In this document: positions 23,084-34,502 of the stretch, piece by piece
How the letters are laid out: each line of letters starts with the position of its first letter
Numbering within the stretch: position 1 is the first letter of the stretch
Assembly: GCF_000276665.1 (NCBI RefSeq)
Contig: NW_004955447.1
Span: forward strand, 16,536,435 to 16,600,434
Length of the DNA: 64,000 nucleotides
Direction: 5' to 3'
Source of the DNA: Chinchilla lanigera
Taxonomy: Eukaryota > Chordata > Mammalia > Rodentia > Chinchillidae
The notes under the pieces: generated by a model
Seen by the model: only the letters and a program-made list of their open reading frames with translations
Database searches by the model: none
Told to the model about the DNA's origin: nothing
Position numbers and translations under genes: made by a program

Positions 23084-24285
23084 GCCCTGCAACAAATATT
23101 TACTGAGCACTTACTCTAGTCCAGGCATGGTACTAGACCGTAGGGAGATACCAGGGAGCAAAGCCCACTCCAGCTCTGTCCTTATGTCCCTACATTCCAG
23201 CAGGAGACTGAAGGTAATGGGACTGACAAACTGTACAGCACATTACAAGGCTTCAGGTGCAGCAAAAGAGAATCAAGGTTAGACAGGAAGAGCTTGAGGC
23301 AGGGCACTGAGGTGGGCGTGGACGCTGCTGGCAGGTCCTCAATAGGGCAGCGTGGTCAGCCTCCTGGAAAAGATGAAACTGAGCAAACACATGAAGGAGG
23401 TGAAGGAGTCAGCGAAACACAGCCAGGAAAGAGCGTTCCGGGCCAAGGGGACGCCAGTGCAAAGGCCGCCACGTGGGTGCGCGCTTGTGCTCTAGAAACG
23501 GCAGTGAGGCCAGGGAGGCTGGAAGGAAGCGAGAAAAGAGAAGAGGAGAGGGGCCTGGGTGACGCGGGATGGGTCTTGAAGGGGCTTGCAAGCTATTTCG
23601 AGACTGCGTTCACTCTGAGCAGAATGCAGCACGCTGCAGACCCTGAGCAGGGTGAAAGACGCGAAGCACCTTCGTGGTGAAAGGGTAGCTCAGGCGGCAA
23701 GTGGAGGGGAAAGAGCGAAGGGAGTGGAGTTTTCAGGCGGCGGTGGCAGCAGGAGGCCACGGCGCTCAGCTGAGGGGTAGCAGTGCAGACAGTGACAGAT
23801 TCTGAGTACCTGTCAGATACTATATGCTTTTTAGGTGGGACCAAAGTCTTGACAGAGTAACGGAGAATGTGGGAGAACTGCCAGGGATGACTCTAGTTTG
23901 TGTCTTCACAATGGGAAGATGAGAGTTGTTACCTACTGAGATGGCAGAGTGGAGGGTGGGTCCAACTTGAGGGAAGGAAGCCTTCAGTTTTGAAATGAAG
24001 CTGATTTTGTGGCGTCCAAAGGAAGATGCTGGGCAGGCAGCTGGACGCGTGAGTCCACAGAGAGGCTCGGAGTGGAAACACACATTTAGCAGTTGCCAAG
24101 GGGTAAGTGAAGCCCTTACATCAGACAAAAGAAAAAAGAGACGTGAAAGACCGAGCCCCAGGTCTCTGTGACATGAATAGAGGCCAGAAGGAAAAAGATC
24201 AGCAAAAAGACTGAGAAAAAACAATCAGTGATGCTGGAGGAAAACCAAAAGAGGATGATGTGTTGGAAGCCCAGTTACGAAAATA
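23084..24285 (+). repeat. Ancient mammal-wide interspersed repeat, about 1.2 kb
   Basis: It starts ATTCAGCCCTGCAACAAATA then TTTACTGAGCACTTACT, and continues with the order of pieces I associate with one old mammalian consensus: TGAAGGAGGTGAAGGAG, then CCAGTGCAAAGGC, GGATGACTCTAG, TACTGAGATGG and an end near GATGTGTTGGAAGCCCAGTT. I cannot name the family with certainty. Confidence 0.55.
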
Positions 24286-24298
24286 TATTAAAGATTGG

Positions 24299-24380
24299 AG
24301 GGCTGGAATGTGGCTCAGCGGTAGAGCATTTGCCTAACATAGACATGGCCCCGTGTTCCATCCCCAGCACTGAAAAAAGA
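24299..24380 (+). mobile_element. Older ID-like SINE
   Basis: GGCTGGAATGTGGCTCAGCG, then TGTTCCATCCCCAGCACTG and an A-rich tail, directly followed by a B1-like SINE. Confidence 0.85.
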
Positions 24381-24385
24381 ATTGC

Positions 24386-24540
24386 AGCCAGGAGTGGTGG
24401 CGCACGCCTGTAATCCCAGCACTCGGGAGGCTGAGGCAGGAGGATCATTGCGAGTTCCAAGCCAGCCTGGGCTACAAAGCGAGCTCAAGGCCAACCTGAA
24501 CTGCATAGTGGGACCCTGTCTCAAAGAGACAAAAAAAAAG
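24386..24540 (+). mobile_element. B1-like SINE
   Basis: GTGGTGGCGCACGCCTGTAA through GACCCTGTCTCAAAG with a tail. It contains the internal doubling AGCCTGGGCTAC...AACCTGAACTGC typical of this genome's B1 family. Confidence 0.95.
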
Positions 24541-24550
24541 AACTAGAATG

Positions 24551-24749
24551 TGTTATGGTTTGGATCTAAACTGTTCCACAAAGGCCATGTTTCAAAGTCT
24601 TGGTTGCCATCTGATGTCCTTTTGGGAAGTGATGGTATCATGAGGGCTGTAACCTCGTCAGTGGGGTTATTATGAAGCAGGGCATAAATGGGTGAAGCAG
24701 GTTATTGGGGTCATGGCTTTGAAGGCTATGTTTGGTCTCTGGCCTCTTC

Positions 24750-24788
<39 letters not shown>

Positions 24789-24985
24789 ATCTGGCACGAG
24801 ATGAGGAGCCTCTTCTACCACGCAGCCGTACCACCATGGTGTTCTGCTTTGCCACAGGCCCACAGCAATGGCACCAGCTGACCATGGACTGAATGCTCTG
24901 AAACTGTGAGCCTCGATAAACCTTTCCCCCCTCAGCTGATTTCCCATGTGTTTTGTCATCTACCTAACAGAAAGCTAACTGAAAG
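24551..24985 (+). mobile_element. MaLR (MST/MLT1-type) solo LTR
   Basis: It starts TGTTATGGTTTGGATCTAAA, has the diagnostic middle CTTTGCCACAGGCCCACAGC and ends near GCTAACTG. It contains a (TC)16 tract at 24752-24783. Confidence 0.85.
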
Positions 24986-26165
24986 ACAAGCATCTCCATC
25001 CAAATACTCAATGTTGCAATAAGATTGTATCACTTATGAATGTTCAAGTGATTAAAAACATGAAAAGAGTCGCTTAAATGCGTATTTTTCTCACACCAAA
25101 AAAGAACTCCAGAGGTAGATAAGTCAGAGCTGGTGCACTTGTGCAAGGGTGTCATCCAACGCCCTGTCTTCTGTCTCCTCAATTGCCATTTTCAGGACAT
25201 GGCTTTTAGCGTCATGGTCCGAAGATGGTTGCTACACTCTAGGCAATGTCTGGGTCAACTGATAAGGACAAAGTAAGAAAAACAAAAACTTTTGCTCATG
25301 AATTTGCCCTTTTTAATCCACTGGGGAAGTCCTCTCAGAAATTATACCTACATCAAATTGGCCAGATTCAAATTCTGGCTGTAAGGGAATTTGAGTTTGT
25401 GCTTTGCAGCATTCATATTGGAGAAATAAAAATGATACTGGGAGGATGAGTGAGCTAATCGGCTCACACATGTACATGTTACCTGCTGTAAAGTAAGAAA
25501 GTACAGAGAGATAAGGGTCTCCTGGTGGTAGAATAGAAAGCTGGAGAATCCAGAGTAGTATCTCTCTGATAAATGAAGTTTCTAGTGACTTTGTACCCAT
25601 ATCAGAGTTGTAGCTGAGACACTCTCCTGTTGCCTCCCTTTGAACTTCATTTTGCCTTTTTCCTGATCAATGCTCAAGAATTTCACATTCCAGTCTTTCT
25701 TTTGCCTCTGTGTTGAACCAATACTGTTGAAATGGGAAATGGAATCAGTTAATAGGATGACTTTAAAGGCCAAACAACTTCTCAGCCCACAATCACTTTT
25801 TGCTTACGAGGGTGACAGTTCTGTCTTTGGGCTATAATAATTAAATAATTGTGGACACATTTTATGATGGGAAGGCCAGTTAATGGATGCTGGCTTATTG
25901 CTGTTTTGGCTCAGAACGCGCTCGCCTTCTCCAGTAAGAATCCTCACGCTCTTCCTTGCCAGGTGAGTAGGGCTGGGAGCTCGTGAGAGCCCAGCTCAAC
26001 GCCTCTGTTCAGTCTCCCTGCCTGAACAAAAGGCTCCTTTCTCTGTACTCCTGACAGTGCTTTGAATCACTTCACTTGATTACTTACTATTTAATCAAAA
26101 TTTGTAGTATACAGTGAAAATAATGCTTAAAGGGAAATGTATAGCATTAATTCCTTGTATTAGAA
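24986..26165. other. Intergenic stretch without recognised genes
   Basis: No protein or repeat family recognised. A donor-like CAG|GTGAGTAGG occurs at about 25961-25970 on the plus strand without a supported exon. Confidence 0.4.
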
Positions 26166-26574
26166 AAAAAAAAAAAGGTCCCAGATAAATTATCTGCTTC
26201 TACCTTAAAAACTAGAAAAAACAAGAACAGATTATGCCTAACATAAGTAGGACAGGAATAATAGAGTAGAAATCAATAAAATAGAAATGGAACAAATAAT
26301 AAGAAAAAAGCAAAAAATGAGCTAAAAGCTGATTATATGAAACTATCAATAAGATTGATAAGCTTCTAGTCAAAATCATAGAAAAAGAGCAAGACATGAA
26401 TGATCAATACCACGAATGAATGGGGCAGTAACACTGCTAAACAATCTACAATATTAAAGAATAATAAAGGAATGTTATCAATAACTTCATGCTAGTAAAT
26501 TTAATAACTTGTATAACATGGAAAAGTTCCTTAAAAAACACAAACTACCCAATCTTACTCAAGGATGAATAAAT

Positions 26575-26726
26575 AGCTGGGCATGATGGCACATACCTGT
26601 AAGCCCAGCACTCAGGAGGCTGAGGCAGGAGGATCACAAGTTCAGAGCCCCCTGGGTTACACAGTGAGTTCAAGGATAGTGTGAACTATGTAGCAAGACT
26701 CTGTCTCAATAAATAAATAAATAAAT
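26575..26726 (+). mobile_element. B1-like SINE inside old L1
   Basis: GGGCATGATGGCACATACCT, AGCCCAGCACTCAGGAGGCT, ending in an (AATA)n tail. Confidence 0.93.
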
Positions 26727-26949
26727 GGTCTGAATAGCCCTATACCTATTAAGAAAACTGAATTAGTAATTTATAATCTTCCAACAAAGAAATTTCCAAG
26801 CCTAAGTAAATTCAACTGTGAGTTATATCAAACATTTAAGGAAAAATATAATGCCAATTCTACACAAACTTGTCCACAAAAATAGAAGAGGAAGAAATAC
26901 ATTCCAACTCATTCTGTGCTATTATTACCTTGATGCCAAATGACAGCAA

Positions 26950-27042
26950 GGTCCCAGGGATATAGCTCAATGGCATGACACCTGCCTAGCAAGCATGAGG
27001 TTGTGATTTTGATTCCTAGTACCAAAAAAAAAAAAAAAAAGT
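26950..27042 (+). mobile_element. ID-like SINE inside old L1
   Basis: CAGGGATATAGCTCAATGGC, TTGATTCCTAGTACC and a 17-base A tail. Confidence 0.9.
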
Positions 27043-27309
27043 AGAAACAAAATACTAGCAAATTGAATCCAGCACTATATTAAAAGAATAATAAATTATA
27101 ATTTAAGAGGATTTTAAACCAGGAATGTGATATTGCTTTAGCACTTGGAAATCAGTCAATATAATTCATCTCATTAACAAATAATTTTTTAAACCATGAT
27201 AATGTCAAGAACACACATGGGTGGAAAAGCTTTTCACAGAACACAACATCTATTCTAGATTTTAAAAAAATAAATCCCACCAAACTTTCTTAACCTGACA
27301 AAAGATATT

Positions 27310-27712
27310 TGTATTAGTCAGTTTTCCATTCCTGGGACAAAAATGCCTGATCCCTGCAACTTGAAAGAAGAAAGATTTTTTTTTTAGCTCACAGCTTTAA
27401 ATTTTACTCCACAGCAAGGCAGGGTTACTTCACTGGCGCAGTTACAGCGAGGCGAAGCTGGTTGGGGAGGTGGGTCCCTGGGGCGGGGCCAGGCCCCGCC
27501 CCTCTTCCATCTTGCGCTCTCTGCTTCCCCATGCTTCCAACCCACGGACTGCTTCCACTCGGCCACAGCCCTCTGCCCTGTCACCCTGCCTTGGAGCCTG
27601 CTGACTCTGGACCGAAATATCTACAAACCGTGAGCCATAAGAAACCTCTCCTCCTTGGAGATGTGCAGGTTGGGTATTGTGTTCCAGCAACAAAAAACAT
27701 AGCCCAAGTAGA
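27310..27712. mobile_element. Two MaLR LTR pieces in inverted orientation
   Basis: The left part (27310 to about 27480) reads as the reverse of a MaLR LTR end (TGTATTAGTCAGTTTTCC). The right part (about 27500-27712) reads as a forward LTR end (CAAACCGTGAGCCATAAG, then TATTGTGTTCCAGCAAC). They meet at a perfect GC-rich palindrome. Confidence 0.65.
27480..27502. repeat. Perfect GC-rich palindrome, 11-bp arms
   Basis: Arms GGGGCGGGGCC and GGCCCCGCCCC around a single A. Each arm also contains an SP1-type GC box, in opposite orientations. Confidence 0.97.
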
Positions 27713-28071
27713 AAGGGTTGGGAACAGACACTGTAATCTCCCAGGCCAGGCCTCCACGACCCCTTTCCTCCGACCAGGCTGCCCTCCTGATAGCTAATTC
27801 AGCTACGACCTCAGCAGGCAGCCAACTATTCCTGAGTTGCCGCCTTCACAAATCAGCCGCCTATCCAGCTGTGTCTTTATCCAGTCAAGGAGACAATCAA
27901 GACCGATTAGCACAGTGTCCACGAAAAACCTATGGCTAACGTATTTAACTGCAAGAAACTGAATACTTTTCCTCTAACGTCAAAAACCAAGCAGGAAAAT
28001 GACTGCCAGCCCTTTCCATTCAACTTTATGCTGGAGTTCTCAGCCAGTGCGATTCCGTAGAAGAAACAAGA

Positions 28072-28226
28072 GGCATATGCTTATAATCCCAGCACTTGGG
28101 AGACTGAGGCAGGAGGATCATTATGAGTTTGAGACCAGCCTGGGCTACAAAGTGAGCTCAAGGCCAGTCTGAACTCCACAGTGAGACCCTGTCTCAAAAA
28201 GACCAAAAAAAAAAAAAAAAAAAAAT
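28072..28226 (+). mobile_element. B1-like SINE
   Basis: TAATCCCAGCACTTGGGAGA through ACCCTGTCTCAAAAAGACC with a 20-base A tail. Confidence 0.95.
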
Positions 28227-28384
28227 AAAAGGCATCCACATTGGGAAGGGAAAAATAAAATATAAATAACGTTAAAAGTCTACGTAAAAATAACATTCTG
28301 AGGAACACACGCATATGCTGAGGCCGATTGTACTCTTAAACCAGCCGCAGATAAAACAGAAATCAGAGAGATATCATTTACAAT

Positions 28385-29195
28385 AGCCTCAAAACATGAA
28401 CTGTTTTTTATTTCTTTCTTAATTTTTATTTTTATTAATACATCTGCAGTACATAGAGCTTACATGATGTGTGGGGAGCTGGTGTGTGTCTGTAAAACAT
28501 CTTAATTCTTTTTCATCCCCTTTTTATCTCCCTCCCCTCGTCCCTCCATCTCTCTGTCCCCTTCCCATTTGTAAAGGATCTATCTCCCCACGCCCTATTA
28601 TCTGTCTTTTGTTTTGCTCTTTATTTATATTTTGGGTTTCTCATATGAGAAAAACCACACGATTTTTCTGACTGATTTCACTTCATATTATGGTCTCAAG
28701 GTGCATCCATTTTCCTACAAAGGACACAAGTTTATCCTTCTTTATGGCAGAGTAGTGTGCCATTGTGTGTAAATACCACATTTTCTTTACCCATCCCTCT
28801 GCTCATATATACATATATAAAATATAATCACCTTCTGAGATTTAGCTGTTTGAATTGCGTTGCTATGAGCACAGGAATGCAGGTATCACTGTGACGAGAT
28901 GTCTTTAACTCTTTCTTGGGAAGATACCTAGAAGGAGAATAATAGGGTCAAAGGGAATTCCTAGCTTTAGTTTTTGAGAACTCTCCATACGGATTTCCAC
29001 AGCAGTGCACCAGTTTACACTCCCACCAACAGTGGAGAAGGGTTCCTTACTTCCCACAGCCCCGCCAGCATTTGTTATTATTTGATTTCTTGCTGATGGC
29101 CATTCTTTCCAGCGTAAGATGGAATCTCAGTGTTGTTTGCATTTCTGGAATGGCCAGCAATGTTGAACAAATTTTCATGCATTTGTTTGCCATTA
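28385..29195 (-). mobile_element. L1 3' end, reverse orientation
   Basis: The plus strand shows reversed L1 ORF2 C-terminus and 3' UTR: CACTCCCACCAACAGTGGAG, GGTGCATCCATTTTCC and TATGGCAGAGTAGTG. Confidence 0.88.
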
Positions 29196-29247
29196 AAAAT
29201 TGTGTGTGTGTGTGTATATAGTATGTAAGTGCACTAACAAACTATAA

Positions 29248-29765
29248 AGCACAGTCAGCCCTCTGGATCAATGGGCTCTGCATCCACAGATTCACCCCAG
29301 GACAGATGAAAACATCCTGAAAGTAAAATCTGCAGCAGCCTCGCTCAGTGCCGCACTGAACCCCCTGCAGCGCAGTGCTGCGCGGCGCCTCTGCCCTCGC
29401 ACCGCCGGCGCTTCTGCGCACTCCCGTGGCCTTTGTTTACCTCCCAACTTGCTTGTGTCCTTGCTATTGTAGAAGCGTACAACAACTGCGTTTGTGCTAA
29501 ACATGTCCAGACCTTTTCCTTGTTATTCTTCTCTATAATTACTGTGTAGAATTGCACTGTATTAAGGGTTCCAAGTAATCTAGAGACGACTTAAAACTAT
29601 ACAGAAGGACGTGTGTAAGTTATATGCAAATTCCATGTCGTCATTCATACAGGAATTGTAAGTGGTATTTCTCTGGTTTCCATTTGTTGCTATGGATTTT
29701 GATATCTGCAGGGGCGTCTGGAACCGATGCCTCCTGCATAGTGAGAAAGTACTGCACTAAAAAAA
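29248..29765. mobile_element. MER2-like (Tigger-group) DNA transposon with a GC-rich block
   Basis: Left end CAGTCAGCCCTCTGGATCAA. The right half has AAGTAATCTAGAGACGACTT and TTATATGCAAATTCC. The right end matches GGATTTTGATATCTGCAGG. The middle (about 29325-29440) is an unexpectedly GC-rich block not seen in the usual element. Confidence 0.82.
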
Positions 29766-31321
29766 ATCTCAGTCTTCTCTGATGAGCCATAAGGAAATCT
29801 GGCCAAGCTCTGTCCCTGCAGGGGACATGGTCTTTGTTATACTGTACCTCAAACTGATCTTTGCTCTGCTCTGAAGAGGCGCTATTTCCTCAGCCTAGGG
29901 GCTTTTCTGTCCCTCTAACTGCTAGATCTGAGGGCCTAACAGTGCCTTGCTCAATAAACCAGAAGGATGGAGGAATAAAAATTTGGAAGAGCAGATGTAA
30001 AGGTAGACATGGAAGTGTCCGGAACCCCAGCAAGGAGACGGGCTGCGGGCACAGGCTGCCCTAGCCCTTGTTCCCTGCTCTCAAACGCAGTGACACCATT
30101 TTGTGTCCCTGGTAGCAGAAAAGCTCCAGTGTTATCAGAAGCCTTCAGGAAGCTGCATGCTGTACCCTGCTTCTCCAGCTCTTTGTCACCCCAAGGAAGG
30201 ACTGTGTCCGCCACCTCTCACAGTTTTCTGCTCTGTCCTGCTGTTTTGTGATATAGCTGTCCCTCCAGGGAGTCGGCTGGCTGGACTGAACTCTGCCAGC
30301 CGCCTCATTAAAGTTGAAGTGGTTTAGACATCACCTCAACAGAGAAAAACCTGCTCTGTGATAAATATTTGGTGGAAGGAATTAATTGAAAATGGGCTTC
30401 TGCAGCCAGATCTTTACATCTGTTGTCATACATTTTCTTCATTTAGGAAACCACACCCCCGCCTTTCCAGAGAGAAAGAAAGGGCGTCTCATCAACGCAG
30501 GCTAATGAAAGATGCATCCACCCTGGAAGTGTCTTTGTGTACACCTGATCCTACACACCGCCCTGTGGGACAGTGAGCTGAACAAGATGAGGAATATGAT
30601 CGCATACTAAGGACAGAGAAGAAAAAAGGCTTCCTTGATTTCAAGGAGTTACTTAATTCCTGATCAAAACTTTGACCAACTCAGTGATCTGCAGCTCAAG
30701 CATCACATAGAAAATACTGGATCTGATTCTGTTTGGAGCAGTCAGCATGAAATGCAATGAAATTCAAAATAGACAGGATACACATGCTCCAGAGGGAAGT
30801 CATTAATACCCATGAATAATGATAAAGCAAAATGCCATCTGCCAGGGTAGTGTGGCAAGTCTTTTTAAAATTCCAATTAGCCTATACACCAGAAACAGGG
30901 AGCAAATATGTTCCCCCTGCCATGTGAGACCATGTGCCCTCGATGTCTCCATCACTATATATGTAAACTAGAGTGCGGGTGATGGAAACGTTACCCACGT
31001 ATGAATATATTTTGGAGATTACATTCGTTATTCTTTAGGACATGGGTGCTATTCATGTAACCAGGTGGAACAGCATGTTATCAGTGGCTAATGAATATTT
31101 TTACATATATTTTAATTATGGGGGTGAAAAAGCTGAGTCTCTTATAAATACTGTGTATCTATCTGGCTATAACAATACGGTTAAAGTTAATCCTTACATG
31201 TATTAGGAGATAATGAAGCATTTTTATTGCTGTTATCCTAGGGAAAATTGCCTGGTTTATGATGGGTTCAGATATTCTAGGCCGTTTTCCTGAGCTGCAG
31301 TTCATGAAGTACATCACTATT
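29766..31321. other. Apparently unique intergenic sequence
   Basis: No gene and no repeat recognised over 1.5 kb. The part 30780-31320 is AT-rich, with several TAAT cores and a well-formed low-complexity-free appearance. It could contain a conserved noncoding element, but I cannot test this. Confidence 0.35.
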
Positions 31322-31335
31322 AAAATCATAATACC

Positions 31336-31825
31336 ATCCTTGGGCTGTAACTACTTGTTGGATCTTTCTTGCATATCTTTGTTTTCCTGAGAAACAACTT
31401 TGAGGATGCCAACATGCATTGCAGCAGCCCCTGATGATTTCCTACCAATCTGTCCATAACTCTGTAATGTTTGTATTGTTCCTATGCTATTTCGTAAATG
31501 GATGTGTGTTTGTTACTATGTGTTTTCAACAACAACCACTAAGAATAGCCAATGATTATTTTATTGATCACTCATGTATAGCTCTAATTGTTTTCCCTAG
31601 AGATCACTTTGGAGAATCAAAGTTACAGTATAACAACCATTGATAATTTCTTGCCATTTTTGTCTGTAACTCACTATTATTTGTCTATTTGTTTTCCTGA
31701 GAAACTATCTTGAAGATACCAATAGGTAAAATAACAACCATTGATAATGTCCTACCACTTTGTCTGTAATTCAGTGAATTCCCCTATTGCTATGTTGTCC
31801 TTTTGTATGCTTTAAAATAAAAAAA
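31336..31825 (+). mobile_element. L1 3' UTR insertion with internal repeat units
   Basis: A short 3'-end L1 insertion with a perfect 14-bp target duplication AAAATCATAATACC at 31322-31335 and 31826-31839 and an A tail. The body holds three related units beginning near 31381, 31591 and 31691 (GTTTTCC(C)TGAGAAAC type). They match the L1 3' ends at 3120-3250 and 5160-5388. Confidence 0.93.
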
Positions 31826-32059
31826 AAAATCATAATACCCACTATTGCAATTGTTGCATTACAGCCAGAGAAGAAATTGTTCTGATTACAAATGTGGAAA
31901 ATAGTTCTACAGCCTGATGAGTCAACTGCATGTATTTGGAAATATCAAAGTATAGCGAACTACTGAACACTGACATTTCCCAGCCCCTCTTGCTTTTCCC
32001 ATGGTTTGCTGTCATACAAACAACAGTAGGGTCAGTGTATTTGGGACTTCTAACCCTGT

Positions 32060-32145
32060 TCCATCATTACTTGGCTATGTGATTTTCAGGGGTCATTTGT
32101 CTTGCACAACCCTGCTTTCCTCACCTGTAAAATGTTTCTTTGCCA
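32060..32145 (-). repeat. MIR-like SINE fragment
   Basis: TTGGCTATGTGATTTTCAGG and CTTTCCTCACCTGTAAAATG match the reverse of the MIR 3' half. Confidence 0.55.
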
Positions 32146-32699
32146 TTACAAGAATTAACCACTATAGCCTACTGTAAGAATCTGAAACAGTGTGAGAGCT
32201 GTCAGAGGGTTTAAATACTCTCCAATAAGTCACTTTTATTTTATCACGACTAAATGATGTAGGCAGATCTGCACTGTATTAAGAAGTAGAATTATACATT
32301 TTTACAAAGAGAACAAAATGATCTCCCCAGACAAGAAGGCAGCTATTGTTTATCAGCAGGATTATTGTTCTCGGTGACCTGGCTCCTTCCTAGGGAGCTT
32401 TGATCTACAGGCTTTTGGGATCTGGGGAATCAGGGGCTATACTGGAAGAGGGTGCTATCTTACAGTTCACGTAATTTCCAATATCTATGAGTTGCAAATA
32501 GGTGAGTTGCATCATTTTTTAAAAATATCCTAGTCATTGGCATCAGCTGCTTCAGAAAACAAAGCCCACATATTCTCACACTTACCCCAACACATCTCTT
32601 CTGTTTTGAAGATTGATTCCTGAGCAGCACAGGGTGTAGGAGAGCAGGAAGCGAGGATCCGCAAAGCCAGTGATTCACGTGCAGACAGGAATTTATTGA

Positions 32700-32990
32700 A
32701 GACTTGAGCTCAGCACCAATTTATTTCTGCACACCTTTGGGCCTAGCAACCGTATTTGTGGGAATCTATTGGAACAAAATACTGCTACACGTGCAGAAGG
32801 AGGTACTGCAAGGATGTACTGGAGTCATTTTTCTAGCCAAGGTTTAGAAACTATAAATCTATTTTACTGGAATGTGATCACATAAATTATGGTACATTAA
32901 TATCATGGGGTACCATAAAGCTGATTTTAAAAAATGTAGACCTACCTACACATACTTCTCCCAGAAATTGTAGCATTAAAAAGAAAAAGC
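32700..32990 (+). mobile_element. Very old L1 3' end fragment
   Basis: ATAAATTATGGTACATTAAT and TACCATAAAGCTGATTTTAA resemble the L1 ORF2 C-terminal coding stretch of old L1M subfamilies. Highly diverged. Confidence 0.5.
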
Positions 32991-33204
32991 TATGTAGCTG
33001 TGGGTACAGGCCATCAGTACAAGCTCAGCAGTGTAACAGTGAACCTTTCTGCTAGGGAATGTTGAGGACAGAGGACACTGGGCAGGAGTTAGAGCAGGGG
33101 CATATGGGAAATTTCTAACTTCTACTCCACAGGAAGTAATTGAAAGATAGAGTGAACGTTTAGATGTCAACAAAACGTATTACAATAAAAGACACATTGC
33201 AAAA

Positions 33205-33665
33205 ACCCTTTGGGTAAGTGTGTTTGGGACTATCCTGAGTATTCTGAAGGGGACTGGTGGCAGTGTATCTTGTGCTTTAACAAATTTTTAAAATTTAAAC
33301 ATTATTTTATGACTGCCCTTCAATCAAATGTTTATGGCAATTTCTGCAAAATAAAAAATTATGGCACATCCTCATCCACTTTAGTCACCAGATCTGGCCC
33401 TGCGCAGCTGCTGGCTCTTCCCTCAAATCAAAATGATCGTAAAAGATAAACACTGTGAATCAGTTCAGGACTTCGGGCAGCCACAGCTCAAGCGAAGACA
33501 CTCAGGAAAGAGCACCTCCAGAGCTGCTGCAGAAAGTGGCTCAAGCCAGGGGGCGGATTTTGAGGGAGATGAATGGCAACATGCTTCTAACTGTAATAAA
33601 TTTTATTACAAATTTAAACTTTCACTGTATATTTTAAATCACGTCTCATATTTTGTTATGAAACT
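33205..33665 (+). mobile_element. Mariner-like DNA transposon, two partial copies
   Basis: The right copy (33340-33660) carries the transposase C-terminus (SPDLAL...WLFPQIKM), whose Asp belongs to the DDD catalytic triad; the codon before it is a stop. It ends in a long tail with CTGTAATAAATTTTATTAC. The left copy (33205-33312) repeats only the tail (GGGTAAGTGTGTTTGG through TTTTAAAATTTAAACATT). No functional transposase. Confidence 0.75.
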
Positions 33666-34226
33666 AAAACTTTCAATTGTCTATTTTTTAAAAATGGCAC
33701 ATTATAAAACATTTCATAGAGCGCAATCCTGTTCAGGCAAAATGTGAAACAAAAATACACAGGTATACACAGATGCATTGGCAAGGGACTGAAAGAGTAA
33801 AAACAACCACCAAATCATGTAATTTTGTCTCTAGGAAATAAGACAGGGACAGGGAAGAAGGTATATTTGGAAAAAAAAAAAAAAAGGATTCACCATTATA
33901 CCTTGTATACTCCTGCACTGTTCAAATGCTATGCAGAGTAAATGTAGGCCTGTCTTCCTTATTCAGAAGAAAAACCCCCCAAAATAAGAACAAAAAGACA
34001 GAATGAAAGACGAGCCAAGTGCCAATCACGTTTACTCTAACGCTGCGTCTGAAAACCAACTAGTTCAAAGAACATCTTGAACCTTAAACTCTTCATTGGT
34101 TCATCAAAAGCATAATATAGAAACTCACTGAAACGTTGCTAAGAACGCAAGTTGAACAGGATTGCTTTAATATTCATGATTAAACTAAAAAACCAAACAA
34201 ATGCTGGAACCTCAGCATAACTTTAA

Positions 34227-34243
34227 ATTATATATATATATAT
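34227..34243. repeat. (TA)n tract next to the PDGFRA poly(A) signal
   Basis: TATATATATATATATA-type repeat directly past the distal AATAAA on the transcribed strand. Confidence 0.9.
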
Positions 34244-34245
34244 CA

Positions 34246-34251
34246 TTTATT
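34246..34251 (-). promoter_or_regulatory. PDGFRA: Distal polyadenylation signal AATAAA of PDGFRA
   Basis: A canonical hexamer on the minus strand, followed at once by a TA-repeat tract. It is the last hexamer before unrelated flanking repeats begin. Cleavage would be expected about 10-30 bases further left. Confidence 0.65.
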
Positions 34252-34402
34252 GAAATATAAAGATCTTCATTTACACGCTTTAAAATAAACCATGAGCGGG
34301 GCGTTTGTAACACATTTCGTGTGGGCAGACCCTCCCCATCCGGTTAGTCCCTCTCACACACTCACCACACCGCCGTTTGGGGGACATGTAAGTATTTTTC
34401 TC

Positions 34403-34408
34403 TTTATT
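34403..34408 (-). promoter_or_regulatory. PDGFRA: Alternative polyadenylation hexamer in PDGFRA 3' UTR
   Basis: AATAAA on the minus strand, about 155 bases before the distal signal. Using it would leave the microRNA-like sites at 34496 and 35042 in the message. Confidence 0.4.
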
Positions 34409-34495
34409 ATTTCTAAAATATAAATTTAGGACATTCAAAAGTGCAACAGTTAATGTGCCTGTGGGGAATATCACAGTTAAAAAAATATAAACAAA

Positions 34496-34502
34496 GGCAG
34501 TG
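34496..34502 (-). promoter_or_regulatory. PDGFRA: Predicted miR-34/449 seed match
   Basis: The message strand reads CACTGCC, a 7-mer match to positions 2-8 of miR-34a/c. PDGFRA is a reported miR-34a target in glioma. Here it is a sequence match near the distal end of the 3' UTR. Confidence 0.5.

Larger units (their letters stand above)
26166..27305 (+). mobile_element. Old L1 ORF2 fragments interrupted by B1 and ID SINEs
   Basis: AT-rich sequence matching the endonuclease-RT linker and early RT part of L1 ORF2, for example AAATAGAAATGGAACAAATA and AATAACTTCATGCTAGTAAA. Many stops. Split at 26575-26726 by B1 and at 26950-27042 by ID. Confidence 0.75.
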
